Positions 33,510 through 41,119 of a stretch of 64,000 nucleotides of DNA are shown in pieces. Numbering within the stretch: the first letter of the stretch is position 1; every line of letters begins with the position of its first letter. The stretch spans positions 124,001-188,000 of the forward strand of contig CAVTWH010000008.1 of assembly GCA_963738365.1 (NCBI GenBank), read 5' to 3'. This stretch comes from CAVTWH01 sp963738365. Lineage in GTDB: Bacteria; Actinomycetota; Actinomycetes; Mycobacteriales; Micromonosporaceae. The notes under the pieces were generated by a model that searched no databases, was not told the origin of the DNA, and saw only the letters and a program-made list of their open reading frames with translations. The position numbers and the translations under genes are program-made.

Positions 33510-34865
33510 ATGACCCACCCGACCCCCGACCAGCCCGACCCGGTCGACGGCACCGGCATCCTGGACGCCCTGCACGCCACCCTCACCCGGTACGTGATCC
33601 TGCCCAGCTTCGAAGCCACCGACGCCGTAACCCTGTGGATCGCCGCCACCCACGCCCAAACCGCCTGGGCACACGCCCCCCGCCTCGTCATCCGGGCACC
33701 GGAGAAGCGCTGCGGGAAGTCCCGGCTGCTGGACGTGGTGGAGGGCTGCTGCCACAACCCGCTGCTCACCGTGAACGCCTCACCGGCCGCCATCTACCGA
33801 TCCATCGGCACCGACACACCACCCACCCTCCTCATCGACGAGGCAGACACCATCTTCGGTGGGGAAGCAGCCAAGGCCAACGAAGATCTACGCGGGCTAC
33901 TCAACGCCGGCCACCAACGCGGCCGGGCCGCACTGCGCTACGACGCCAATACCCAACGAGTCGAATCCATCCCCACCTTCGCCATGGCCGCCCTCGCCGG
34001 CATCGGGGCGATGCCCGACACCATCGAAGACCGCGCCGTCGTGGTCCGGATGCGTCGCCGCGCACCGGGGGAAACCGTTGCCCCGTACCGCATCCGCCGC
34101 GACGGCCCGAAACTGCGCACCCTCGCCGCCCAGCTCGCCGGCTGGCTCGGCCGGCACCTGCCCGAACTAGAACGCGCCGAACCGGCGATGCCGGTCGAGG
34201 ACCGGGCCGCCGACACCTGGGAACCCCTCGTCGCCGTAGCCGACCTGGCCGGCGGCGACTGGCCAGCCCGCGCCCGGCACGCCGTGCTCACCCTTACCGC
34301 AGAGGCCACCGACAACAGCCGAACATCCACCCGGGTACGACTACTCACCGACCTACGCGCCGCGTTCACTGCCCTGGGCGACCCGACCGCCGCCACCACC
34401 GCCGACCTGATCCGCGAACTCAACGCCGACGACGAAGCACCGTGGGCGGCGTTCGGCCCGGCCGGCATCACCGGCAAACGCCTCGGTGACCTACTCCGCG
34501 AATTCGACATCACCTCAATCAAGATCCGATTCCAGGTCGGGCAGTCCAGGGGATATCTACGGGAGGACTTCACCGACGCCTGGGACCGCTACTGCCCCGC
34601 ACCCCCGGGGGTATCCGTCCCATCCGTCCCAACCGTCTTTCCGCAGGTCAACCCTGGGACGGATTACCTGCCCGGGACGGATCAATCCGTCCCACCCCCG
34701 GTCCCTGGGACGGATCAATCCGTCCCAGCACACCAATCCGTCCCGCACCTGAGCAGGGAAAAGACGCTTGGGACGGATGGGACGGATACCCCGGCCCTCC
34801 CGGACACACCCCACCCAGGTCGGGCCGCGAGGGCGACCGTCTCCGGCCTGAAAACGGCCCGCTGA
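33510..34865 (+). CDS. DUF3631 ATPase/helicase-like replication protein
   Basis: A 451-residue protein. The DUF3631 part covers about 1-355, with a Walker-like loop APEKRCGKSRLLD (about 63-75), Walker B LLIDEADTIF (about 108-117) and RKxRD-type arginines in ALRYDANTQRVESI. This family follows prim-pol genes in AICEs and phage satellites, and is likely the helicase or initiator. The last 95 residues are low-complexity and Pro/Thr/Asp-rich (PGTDQSVP repeats) because the DNA there is an iteron array (34613-34787). ATG 33510 has AAGGAG ahead. Confidence 0.85.
   Translation: MTHPTPDQPDPVDGTGILDALHATLTRYVILPSFEATDAVTLWIAATHAQTAWAHAPRLVIRAPEKRCGKSRLLDVVEGCCHNPLLTVNASPAAIYRSIGTDTPPTLLIDEADTIFGGEAAKANEDLRGLLNAGHQRGRAALRYDANTQRVESIPTFAMAALAGIGAMPDTIEDRAVVVRMRRRAPGETVAPYRIRRDGPKLRTLAAQLAGWLGRHLPELERAEPAMPVEDRAADTWEPLVAVADLAGGDWPARARHAVLTLTAEATDNSRTSTRVRLLTDLRAAFTALGDPTAATTADLIRELNADDEAPWAAFGPAGITGKRLGDLLREFDITSIKIRFQVGQSRGYLREDFTDAWDRYCPAPPGVSVPSVPTVFPQVNPGTDYLPGTDQSVPPPVPGTDQSVPAHQSVPHLSREKTLGTDGTDTPALPDTPHPGRAARATVSGLKTAR
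34613..34787. repeat. Ten-copy 9-bp iteron array inside the DUF3631 gene, candidate origin
   Basis: GGGACGGAT occurs at 34656, 34674, 34707, 34770 and 34779; its complement ATCCGTCCC at 34613, 34622, 34685, 34718 and 34736. All ten copies are perfect. Two pairs form the 20-bp palindrome GGGACGGATCAATCCGTCCC (34674-34693 and 34707-34726). The order is two reverse, one forward, two inverted pairs, one reverse, two forward, a mirror-symmetric layout. This resembles an initiator-binding origin placed within the replication gene. Confidence 0.85.
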
Positions 34866-34920
34866 GAAGCCCTCAGAGCGTTTCACCCAGCCAACCCCAC
34901 CAACCCACACCAGATGTTGG

Positions 34921-34973
34921 CTCAGTGACCGGTACAGCGGGCACTTCTACGGCCCGCCGTACCGGTCCCTGAG
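34921..34973. repeat. Near-perfect 22-bp inverted repeat between replication and integration genes
   Basis: Arms 34921-34942 and 34952-34973 pair over 22 bp with two mismatches around a 9-base loop (cores GACCGGTAC / GTACCGGTC and GCGGGC / GCCCGC). No T tract follows on either strand. It lies 56 bp after the DUF3631 gene and 74 bp before xis; it could be a terminator, a second-strand start signal or a Xis/Int site. Confidence 0.7.
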
Positions 34974-35046
34974 CTACCTACCCCCGGACACGCAACACCG
35001 CTTGAACACCAGCCAGCGTGCAGCACAGACCACGGGAGGACAGCAC

Positions 35047-35274
35047 GTGAGCACCGCAACCGACTACGCCACAAGCGAATTCGCCGCCGCGGCAGTCGCC
35101 GCCATCGTCCTGACCGTTGAGGAAGCAGCACAGCGACTCCACGTCGGCCGGACCACCATGTACGCCCTCATCAAGAGCGGCGAGATCCGCTCCGTCCCCA
35201 TTGGCCGACTCCGCCGGGTACCCGTCTCCGCACTACACGAGTACGTCAACCGCCAGCTCGCCAACGCCGCCTGA
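35047..35274 (+). CDS. xis: Excisionase (MerR-like HTH)
   Basis: A 75-residue winged-helix protein: LTVEEAAQRLHVGRTTMYALI, then SGEIRSVPIGRLRRVP, the exact layout of AICE/phage excisionases. It would bend attachment-site DNA and direct the integrase towards excision. GTG 35047 has GGGAGGA six bases ahead; the frame open from 35002 is less likely. It ends ten bases before int. Confidence 0.9.
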   Translation: MSTATDYATSEFAAAAVAAIVLTVEEAAQRLHVGRTTMYALIKSGEIRSVPIGRLRRVPVSALHEYVNRQLANAA

Positions 35275-35284
35275 AAGGACGCCG

Positions 35285-36550
35285 ATGCCCCGCAAGAAGC
35301 GCAACGAGGGAACCCGCGCACCCAATGGCGCCGCCAGCATCTATCTCGGCAAGGATGGTCGCTGGCACGGTCGGGTGACGATGGGTCTGCGCGACAACGG
35401 CAAGCCCGACCGGCGGCACGTCAACGCCAAGACCGAAGCAGAGGTCATCGCCAAGGTCCGGGCGCTGGAAAAGGACCGTGACGCTGGCCGGACCAAGCGC
35501 CCCGGTCGCGCCTGGACCGTGGCGAAGTGGCTCGATCACTGGCTAGAGAACATCGCTGCGCAGAGCGTTCGGCCGAAGACGTACGCCGGGTACCAGAGCG
35601 CCGTGCGGCGCCATCTCATCCCCGGCCTAGGCGCTCACGCGACCGATCGGCTGAACCCGGAACACATCGAGCGCTTCTATGCGCTCATGGCCCGCAAGGA
35701 GGCGAACGGCAAGGCGCTCAAGCCGGGGACCGTCCATCACGTCCATCGCACCCTCCGGGCTGCCCTCAATGAAGCCGTTCGCCGGGGGCAGATCGTGCGG
35801 AACCCCGCCCTTATCGCGAAGGCTCCCCGGTTAATCGAAGACGAGATCGTGCCGCTGACGGTGCAGGAGGCTACCGCCGTCCTGGCTGCGGCAAGCATGC
35901 GGCGCAACGGCGCGCGCTTCGCTGTGGCGCTGTCGCTGGGGCTGCGCCAGGGGGAGGCGCTCGGGCTGCAGTGGGATGACTGGAACGAGCAGCAGGGAAC
36001 GCTCACCATCCGCCGCGCCATCCAGCGCCACACCTGGCGCCATGGCTGCGACGGCACCTGTGGCCGTAAGCGCGGTGCCGATTGCCCGGACCGCCACGGG
36101 GGAGGACTCGTTGTGGTCCCTACCAAGTCCCGGGCTGGCCGGCGAACCGTTGGGGTGCCCCCGGCACTGGGCAGAGCGCTGGCCCTGCACCGCGAGAGCC
36201 AACGAGCTGAGCGCCATGTGGCCGCGAATCTGTGGAGCGAAGGAGGGTGGATGTTCACACAGCCCACCGGCCGGCCGGTCGACCCCAGGGCCGACCTCAC
36301 CGAGTGGCACGCGCTGCTGGCTGCGGCCGGTGTCCGGCCCGCCCGGCTCCACGATGCCCGGCACACCGCCGCCACCATGCTGCTCGTTCTCAAGGTGCCG
36401 ACCCGGGCGGTAATGGACGTCATGGGCTGGTCACAAGCCAGCATGGCGGCCAGGTACCAACATGTCCCGATCGAGGTACTAACCAACATTGCAGGGCAGG
36501 TTGCCGGTCTGCTGTGGGGAGAAACGTCTCCCACCTGGCCGGACGCATGA
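35285..36550 (+). CDS. int: Tyrosine recombinase / integrase of the AICE
   Basis: A 421-residue integrase. It has an N-terminal AP2-like arm-binding domain (about 18-70, SIYLGKDGRWHGRVTM), a SAM-like core-binding domain (about 75-180) and a catalytic domain with R221 (GLRQGEAL), K281, H356 and R359 (HDARHTAA), W382 (GW) and the nucleophile Y391 (ARYQHV). A Cys/His-rich insert (CDGTCGRKRGADCPDRH, about 255-271) could bind zinc and is unusual in this fold. It should act on the tRNA-Phe site repeated at 18161 and 38361. ATG 35285 follows AAAGGA. Unlike most AICEs, two cargo genes separate int from the attachment site. Confidence 0.93.
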   Translation: MPRKKRNEGTRAPNGAASIYLGKDGRWHGRVTMGLRDNGKPDRRHVNAKTEAEVIAKVRALEKDRDAGRTKRPGRAWTVAKWLDHWLENIAAQSVRPKTYAGYQSAVRRHLIPGLGAHATDRLNPEHIERFYALMARKEANGKALKPGTVHHVHRTLRAALNEAVRRGQIVRNPALIAKAPRLIEDEIVPLTVQEATAVLAAASMRRNGARFAVALSLGLRQGEALGLQWDDWNEQQGTLTIRRAIQRHTWRHGCDGTCGRKRGADCPDRHGGGLVVVPTKSRAGRRTVGVPPALGRALALHRESQRAERHVAANLWSEGGWMFTQPTGRPVDPRADLTEWHALLAAAGVRPARLHDARHTAATMLLVLKVPTRAVMDVMGWSQASMAARYQHVPIEVLTNIAGQVAGLLWGETSPTWPDA

Positions 36551-36605
36551 TGAGCGGCGCCGCGGTCCGCGACTACCCTGGCCGTGCAGGGGTTAGTAAC
36601 ATGAC

Positions 36606-36621
36606 TCGAACGAACGTTCGA
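36606..36621. promoter_or_regulatory. LexA/SOS box upstream of the DprA-like gene
   Basis: TCGAACGAACGTTCGA is a full 16-bp match to the actinobacterial SOS box TCGAACRNNYGTTCGA. It lies 14 bp ahead of GTG 36636, and a TAACAT at 36597-36602 could be the -10 it covers. The DprA/PRTase operon is therefore probably DNA-damage induced. Confidence 0.8.
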
Positions 36622-36635
36622 ACGCTGGGGGCGCC

Positions 36636-37556
36636 GTGACAGCACAGGTCACAGAGCAGGCAGCAGTACTTGCCTTGACGAAGGCGACGTCCCGTGAGTG
36701 GTACAGGACGGCGGCCGTACTTGTTGAGGCGGGGAGTGCCGTTGACCTGCTGAACGGCAAGCTCGGGCTACTTGCGGATGGCCACAGGCAGTACGCCGCC
36801 GACATCGCTCGTGCGGTGACCGACGCGGACCTTCGAGATGCTGAGCGGCTTATCGAGAGGGTCGCGAGTGGCGGCGCTGAGCTGCTGACCGTGCTCGATC
36901 CCGGCTATCCAACGAATCTTCACATGATCTACAACCGCCCGCCCTTCATTTGGGTCAGAGGTCGTCTGGAGTCCGAGGACGCGCGGGCAATTGCGGTAGT
37001 GGGCACACGCCAAGCAACGGAGGATGGTCGCAAGAGGGCGGCTCGGTTGTCTCGGAGCCTGGCGGAAGAGGGCGTGTGTGTCCTCTCGGGGCTAGCTCGT
37101 GGCATCGACACGGCAGCGCATACCGCTGCGCTTTCGGCGTCGGGCGGTCGAACAGTTGCCGTGATAGGGCATGGCATCGATGTCCCGCTATATCCTGCGG
37201 AGAATCGGCCACTCGCTGAGCAGCTCGGTCGAGAGGGCGCGATTGTCTCCCAGTTCTGGCCTGACGCACCACCGACTAAGTACAGCTTCCCCATGAGGAA
37301 CGTCGTCATGAGCGGGATGGCGATGGGGACCGTGGTGATCGAGGCCTCGGCCACCAGTGGAGCGAAGATGCAAGCTCGGCTTGCCCTTGAGCATGGGAAG
37401 CGCCTATTCCTCCTCGAATCGCTGGTTGCCTCACAGGAGTGGGCGAAGCGATACGCGCAGCGCCCCGGTGTGACTGTCGTGCGCCAGGTGGACGACATCC
37501 TCGACGAGCTGGTAAAGCTAGCGAACATGCCTCATCAAATGGCTCTCCAGCTCTAG
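36636..37556 (+). CDS. DprA/Smf-like Rossmann protein
   Basis: A 306-residue protein of the DprA/Smf family. The lead-in GGAELLTVLDPGYPTNLHMI and the Rossmann motifs AIAVVGTRQAT, VLSGLARGIDTAAHTAAL, VAVIGHGIDVPLYPAENRPL and PTKYSFPMRNVVMSGM are well conserved. Chromosomal DprA loads RecA on incoming single strands; mobile copies paired with a phosphoribosyltransferase fit predicted conflict systems in which the fold may bind nucleotides or foreign DNA. It has no N-terminal SAM domain typical of DprA and starts at GTG 36636, behind a perfect LexA box. It is followed after seven bases by the PRTase gene. Confidence 0.85.
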   Translation: MTAQVTEQAAVLALTKATSREWYRTAAVLVEAGSAVDLLNGKLGLLADGHRQYAADIARAVTDADLRDAERLIERVASGGAELLTVLDPGYPTNLHMIYNRPPFIWVRGRLESEDARAIAVVGTRQATEDGRKRAARLSRSLAEEGVCVLSGLARGIDTAAHTAALSASGGRTVAVIGHGIDVPLYPAENRPLAEQLGREGAIVSQFWPDAPPTKYSFPMRNVVMSGMAMGTVVIEASATSGAKMQARLALEHGKRLFLLESLVASQEWAKRYAQRPGVTVVRQVDDILDELVKLANMPHQMALQL

Positions 37557-37563
37557 GACGTAC

Positions 37564-38310
37564 GTGGGACTTGCTGAGCAGTACACAGACCCCTATATCG
37601 CTGCCTATCGGCGGGTTCCTCCTGTCGGCCCAGGCGTGTGCTTTGTATGTCACACCGGAGTGAACCCGGGCTGGCCAACCTGCTACAGCTGCGACCGGAC
37701 AGCTAGGCAGGTCACGTACCCGGCATCGAGCATATTGCCCATTTCGCTGTATGAAGTTCCGGATCAGTACTGGAATGTCTTGCGACACTACAAAGACCAT
37801 GAAAGCGACACGGTTCGTCAGACCATGTCAACCATTCTTGCGGCCACGATTGCTCGCTTTGTCGCAAACCACTGGGCATGCATACGTCAGATGACGAGTG
37901 GCGAGCCAACGCTGGTCACAACTGTGCCCAGCACCAGGGGTCGTGCCGGCACACATCCACTGGTCAGCGTGGTTAGTCGTGTCGGGCAGCTTGCGCCCCT
38001 GTACTCAGACCTCCTCGTGAAGGGACCAGGAGTGATTGCCAGGGTGCGCGCCGTCGATGATGGATTCTTGGCCTTGAGACGACTGGACGGACACCGAGTC
38101 CTACTCGTTGAGGACACGTTCACCTCTGGGGCGAGAACTCAAAGCGCTGTCTCGCGGCTGTGGCTCGCGGGCGCCGCATCTGTCGGAGTGCTCGTGGCTG
38201 GTCGGGTCGTAGATCCAGAGTGGAACGACGGCTGTCGAGCCGTCTGGGGTTACGCCAAGGCCCCGTTCTCCTTCGGCACCTGCTGCCTGTGTGCGAACCG
38301 GGTCAACTGA
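37564..38310 (+). CDS. ComF-like phosphoribosyltransferase
   Basis: A 248-residue protein. An N-terminal zinc knuckle (CFVCHTG with a second CYSCD pair) precedes a PRTase fold with the PRPP loop VLLVEDTFTSGARTQSA near residues 178-194. Cysteines also occur at the very end (FGTCCLCANRVN). ComF proteins with this layout act in DNA uptake; here pairing with a DprA-like gene in one SOS-controlled operon points to a DNA- or nucleotide-sensing function (inference). GC is low for the region. The stop is 50 bp from the right attachment repeat, so it is the outermost gene of the element. Confidence 0.8.
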   Translation: MGLAEQYTDPYIAAYRRVPPVGPGVCFVCHTGVNPGWPTCYSCDRTARQVTYPASSILPISLYEVPDQYWNVLRHYKDHESDTVRQTMSTILAATIARFVANHWACIRQMTSGEPTLVTTVPSTRGRAGTHPLVSVVSRVGQLAPLYSDLLVKGPGVIARVRAVDDGFLALRRLDGHRVLLVEDTFTSGARTQSAVSRLWLAGAASVGVLVAGRVVDPEWNDGCRAVWGYAKAPFSFGTCCLCANRVN

Positions 38311-38360
38311 AACCAGAACTGAGACCACAAGATCAGCTAGGCGGTCTCGACCCTTGAAAT

Positions 38361-38463
38361 AGCGAAGCCGTGACCAGGTGTTTTCACTGGTCACGGCTTC
38401 GTTCAGCCCGGCGAGAGCTGGTGGCCAGGGGCGGGGTCGAACCGCCGACCTTCCGATTTTCAG
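38361..38463 (-). repeat. Right attachment site of the AICE (103-bp direct repeat)
   Basis: Identical to 18161-18263. It comprises the tRNA-Phe terminator and the 3' half of the gene. Since the 5' half continues at 38464-38495, this end restores a complete tRNA-Phe. Confidence 0.95.
38364..38400 (-). terminator. tRNA-Phe terminator
   Basis: A perfect 14-bp stem (GAAGCCGTGACCAG and complement) with a 9-base loop, about 20 bp past the tRNA 3' end. The same hairpin at 18164-18200 is part of the left attachment repeat. Confidence 0.75.
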
Positions 38464-38495
38464 TCGGACGCTCGTACCAACTGAGCTACCTGGCC
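38419..38495 (-). tRNA. tRNA-Phe (GAA)
   Basis: A full cloverleaf on the minus strand from 38495: acceptor GGCCAGG pairs with CCTGGCC, the D arm starts AGCTC, the anticodon loop is CTGAAAA (anticodon GAA), the T loop contains GGTTCGACCCC, and CCA is encoded (38419-38421). It is the integration target of the AICE. Confidence 0.97.
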
Positions 38496-38556
38496 GTGTC
38501 GCTCGTCATGCTAACCCGGCGGGCATTACCACCGCGTTCCCGGGTCTCAACGCGAA

Positions 38557-38577
38557 ACGCCGCGCGAAGCGCGGCGT
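38557..38577 (-). terminator. Hairpin between tRNA-Asp and tRNA-Phe
   Basis: Perfect 9-bp stem ACGCCGCGC / GCGCGGCGT with a GAA loop, just downstream of tRNA-Asp; terminator or processing signal. Confidence 0.5.
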
Positions 38578-38583
38578 CAGCGC

Positions 38584-38660
38584 TGGCGGTCCTGACGGGA
38601 CTTGAACCCGCGACCTCCGCCTTGACAGGGCGGCGAGCACTCCAACTGCTCCACAGGACC
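38584..38660 (-). tRNA. tRNA-Asp (GTC)
   Basis: Starts at 38660 with GGTCCTG, which pairs with CAGGACC. The anticodon loop is CTGTCAA (anticodon GTC), the T arm has GGGTTCAAGTCCC, and CCA is encoded at 38584-38586. Confidence 0.96.
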
Positions 38661-38695
38661 TTGCTCCGGCTCGACAGCTTACACAATCGTGCCAG

Positions 38696-38768
38696 TGCCC
38701 CCAACGGGATTCGAACCCGTGCTACCGCCTTGAAAGGGCGGCGTCCTGGGCCGCTAGACGATGAGGGC
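38696..38768 (-). tRNA. tRNA-Glu (TTC)
   Basis: Starts at 38768 with GCCCTCA, which pairs with TGGGGGC. The anticodon loop is CTTTCAA (anticodon TTC), the T arm has GGGTTCGAATCCC. The CCA end is not encoded. It is first of three co-oriented tRNA genes (Glu, Asp, Phe), a common actinobacterial order. Confidence 0.95.
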
Positions 38769-38931
38769 GGCTCCGCAATCATCGCACACGTGCTGAACTT
38801 GGCACACATGCGTTGAGGGCGACTGCTCCCATCCGGCTCCGCCGGAAGCCAGCACAGCATACGTGATCCGCAGGGTCGCTCCAAACCGGGTCGCTCTGCA
38901 CACCGAACGTGAACGACAGAGCCGGAGGACC

Positions 38932-38966
38932 CCGTCGCCGGCCCTGGCAGGAGGGGCCGGCGACGG
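38932..38966 (-). terminator. Terminator after the polysaccharide deacetylase
   Basis: A 13-bp perfect stem (CCGTCGCCGGCCC / GGGCCGGCGACGG) with a 9-base loop, 10 bp past the deacetylase stop. Confidence 0.75.
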
Positions 38967-38975
38967 AGATCCGGG

Positions 38976-39857
38976 TCAGGGCAGGGCGATGAGAGTGAAC
39001 CGGGGCTTCAGGTACGGCAGCAGGACGCGGTACGCGGCGAGGGTCTGCGAGCGGTCACCGCCGCCGTCGTGGGACAGCACGATCGCGCCGGCCCTGGTGT
39101 GGCTCTCCACGTTGGTGATGATCGACTGGGTACCGGGGTTGGCCCAGTCGCGCGGGTCGACGGTCCAGTAGATCGACTTCATGCCGAGGCTCTTGGCGAT
39201 GGCCACGGTGTTGGCGGCGAAGTTGCCGCCGGGGTTGCGGAAGTATCCGATCTTGGCGTCCGGGGCGATGGCGTGGATGGCGTCGTTGGTCTTCTGCAGC
39301 TCGTCCCGGATCTGGGCGTCGGTACGGGTGCTCAGCTGCTCGTCATGGTCCCAGGTGTGGTTGCACAGGGTGTGCCCGTCGGCGATCATGCGCCGGATCT
39401 CGTTGGGGTAGCTGTGCACCTGGCGGCCGATCACGCAGAAGGTCGCCTTGATGTGGTACTTCGCCAGCAGGTCCAGGATCTGCGAGGTGTACGGGCCGGG
39501 GCCGTCGTCGAAGGTGAGCGCGACGGCGGAGGTGCCGGTGACCGCGATCGAACCGGCCGGGCCCTTGCCGGTCGCCTGCCCGGCCGGCTTGGACGGCTTG
39601 GGTGACGCCGGCGTGCCGGAGGCGCTGGGCGGCGCTGGGGGTGGGGTGGGTTTGCTGCTGGTGGCGCTCGGCGACGGGCTGGCTGCCGCGCTGCTCGGGC
39701 TGGCCGACGGCGACGGGCTGCCGGCCGACGGGCTCGGGCTGGTGCTCGCGGCATGCCAGCTCGGGCTCGTGGCGGCCTGTGCCCTGGTACAGCCGGCGGC
39801 GGCGACCGCGAACACGAGCGTGATCGCGGCAGCCCACAGGCGGGGGTGGCGGGCCAT
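38976..39857 (-). CDS. Polysaccharide deacetylase lipoprotein (NodB domain, CE4)
   Basis: A 293-residue lipoprotein. The signal ends in the lipobox AAGC with the lipidated cysteine at residue 23, followed by a Ser/Pro/Ala linker to about residue 95. The NodB domain shows all five CE4 motifs: ALTFDDGPG (catalytic and metal Asp), NHTWDHDEQ (metal His pair), YFRNPGGNF, DPRDW and IVLSHDG. It probably removes acetyl groups from peptidoglycan or another surface glycan. ATG 39857 has GGAGA seven bases ahead; the frame open to 40142 overlaps the next gene and lacks support. Confidence 0.9.
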   Translation of the reverse strand: MARHPRLWAAAITLVFAVAAAGCTRAQAATSPSWHAASTSPSPSAGSPSPSASPSSAAASPSPSATSSKPTPPPAPPSASGTPASPKPSKPAGQATGKGPAGSIAVTGTSAVALTFDDGPGPYTSQILDLLAKYHIKATFCVIGRQVHSYPNEIRRMIADGHTLCNHTWDHDEQLSTRTDAQIRDELQKTNDAIHAIAPDAKIGYFRNPGGNFAANTVAIAKSLGMKSIYWTVDPRDWANPGTQSIITNVESHTRAGAIVLSHDGGGDRSQTLAAYRVLLPYLKPRFTLIALP

Positions 39858-39958
39858 GAAACGTCTCCGGGGGGGTGGGAGGGTGTTTCGAGGAGGTAAC
39901 GGGGTGGTGCTCAGGCTACCGATGTGACGCAAGAGTTTCGATCCCCTGAGGGATCGGA

Positions 39959-41119
39959 TCAGCTGAGCGCTTCGGTGAAGTCGGTGACCGCACGGCGGAG
40001 GCTGCCGGGGTAGGCGACCGTGCCCGGGAGCTGGACTTTTGCCCAGCCGGGGCCGAGCGCGGCAAGGAACTGCAGGGCGTAGGGGGACTCCGCCAGGTGT
40101 CGCAGTGTCCGCAGGTCGGAGGTACCGGCCGCGTGTGACCACAATCCGACGGCAGCCGGCCCGGTGCGCTGGACGGCGGCGCGCAGTGCGGTCGGGGGCA
40201 CGCGGGCACCCAGCGTGTTGGTCGGGATACCGGCCGCACCCAGCGCGGTCGCCAGCGCCAGCAGCGGCAGGCTGTGCTGCTCCTCGGCGGTACAGGCGAG
40301 CAGGGCGGTATCGGCGGTGACCGGCGGCGCCGGGCGCAGCGCGCCGAGCGCGGCGGCGATGCTGGCCGAGAGCAGGTGCTCGACCTCCACCAGGGCGCCT
40401 GTGCGCTGGTGCCGGACGCCCACGCCGATCAGCACGGGGGCGATCACCGTCTCCCAGGCGTCGATCACGCCCAGGTCGGCGAGCGCGCTGTCCACCTCGG
40501 CGCGCAGGCCGCCGGCGTCCATCCGCAGCGCGGTGCGGGCCAGGCCACGGGCCCGCGGACCGGCCGCGTCCACGGAGATGACCAGGCCACCCGCTCGGCC
40601 TTGCCCGGGCCCGCCCGCGGCCCGCCCGGCCGCGCCGGCCGTACCACCGGACCCACCGGGACCACCGGAATCACCCGAACCACGCGGGCCAGCGGGACCA
40701 CGGGGACCAGCGGAACCAGAGGGACCACCGGAACCAGGGGCGCCAGCGGAATCAAGGGCGCCAGCGGAATCAGGTGCATCACCAATGCCGAGTGGGCCGT
40801 CGGAAGCAGACGGGCCGTCGGGGTCGGGTGGGTCGGCGGAGCGGGGCGGGTCGGGCTGCGCGGGCAGTGCGGGGCCGGGGCGCAGGACCCGGCGGGCCGC
40901 CTCGGCGGGGGCCACCCCGGCGCCGGTGAGCCGCACCATGCGGGCCAGCCGGTCCAGGTCGGCGGGGGTGTACCGGCGGTGCCGGCCGTGTGCGTGGCCG
41001 CTCGGGCCCAGGCCGTAGCGCTGGTGCCAGCTGCGCAGCGTGGTCACCGCCACGCCGAGTCGCTGGGCCACCGCCCCGGGGGTCAGCTGTACCCCGGGCG
41101 CGGATTCACCGGCGGCCAC
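39959..41119 (-). CDS. LitR/CarH-like MerR regulator with B12-binding-type domain
   Basis: A 386-residue regulator. The MerR winged helix is at about 10-75 (GAVAQRLGVAVTTLRSWHQRYG). An unusually long Gly/Pro/Ser/Asp-rich linker follows (about 78-175). Then comes a helical bundle with VEVEHLLSAS and a Rossmann-like cobalamin domain with CTAEEQHSLPLLALATAL. In LitR/CarH proteins adenosylcobalamin acts as light sensor for carotenoid genes. The EH pair of the Wx9EH motif is kept, but the Trp position seems to be His (VRHQRTG). The gene overlaps idi by 14 bp, so it is cotranscribed with crtI and idi and probably controls the divergent crt promoters. GTG 41119 is the start. Confidence 0.8.
   Translation of the reverse strand: MAAGESAPGVQLTPGAVAQRLGVAVTTLRSWHQRYGLGPSGHAHGRHRRYTPADLDRLARMVRLTGAGVAPAEAARRVLRPGPALPAQPDPPRSADPPDPDGPSASDGPLGIGDAPDSAGALDSAGAPGSGGPSGSAGPRGPAGPRGSGDSGGPGGSGGTAGAAGRAAGGPGQGRAGGLVISVDAAGPRARGLARTALRMDAGGLRAEVDSALADLGVIDAWETVIAPVLIGVGVRHQRTGALVEVEHLLSASIAAALGALRPAPPVTADTALLACTAEEQHSLPLLALATALGAAGIPTNTLGARVPPTALRAAVQRTGPAAVGLWSHAAGTSDLRTLRHLAESPYALQFLAALGPGWAKVQLPGTVAYPGSLRRAVTDFTEALS

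Larger units (their letters stand above)
18264..38463. mobile_element. Complete actinomycete integrative and conjugative element in tRNA-Phe, 20.2 kb
   Basis: Boundaries follow from the perfect 103-bp repeats. The element holds xis and int near the right end, a prim-pol/DUF3631 replication block, a single FtsK/SpoIIIE-type TraB translocase with DUF2637 and DUF6284 helpers, and no type IV secretion genes: the AICE gene set, in which double-stranded DNA is moved between mycelia by TraB. pMEA-type AICEs are known to use tRNA-Phe. Insertion leaves tRNA-Phe intact at the right end (38419-38495). Cargo at both ends (18.4-24.9 and 36.6-38.3 kb) has lower GC and defence-like domains. All core genes appear intact, so it may still be mobile. 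Confidence 0.92.
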
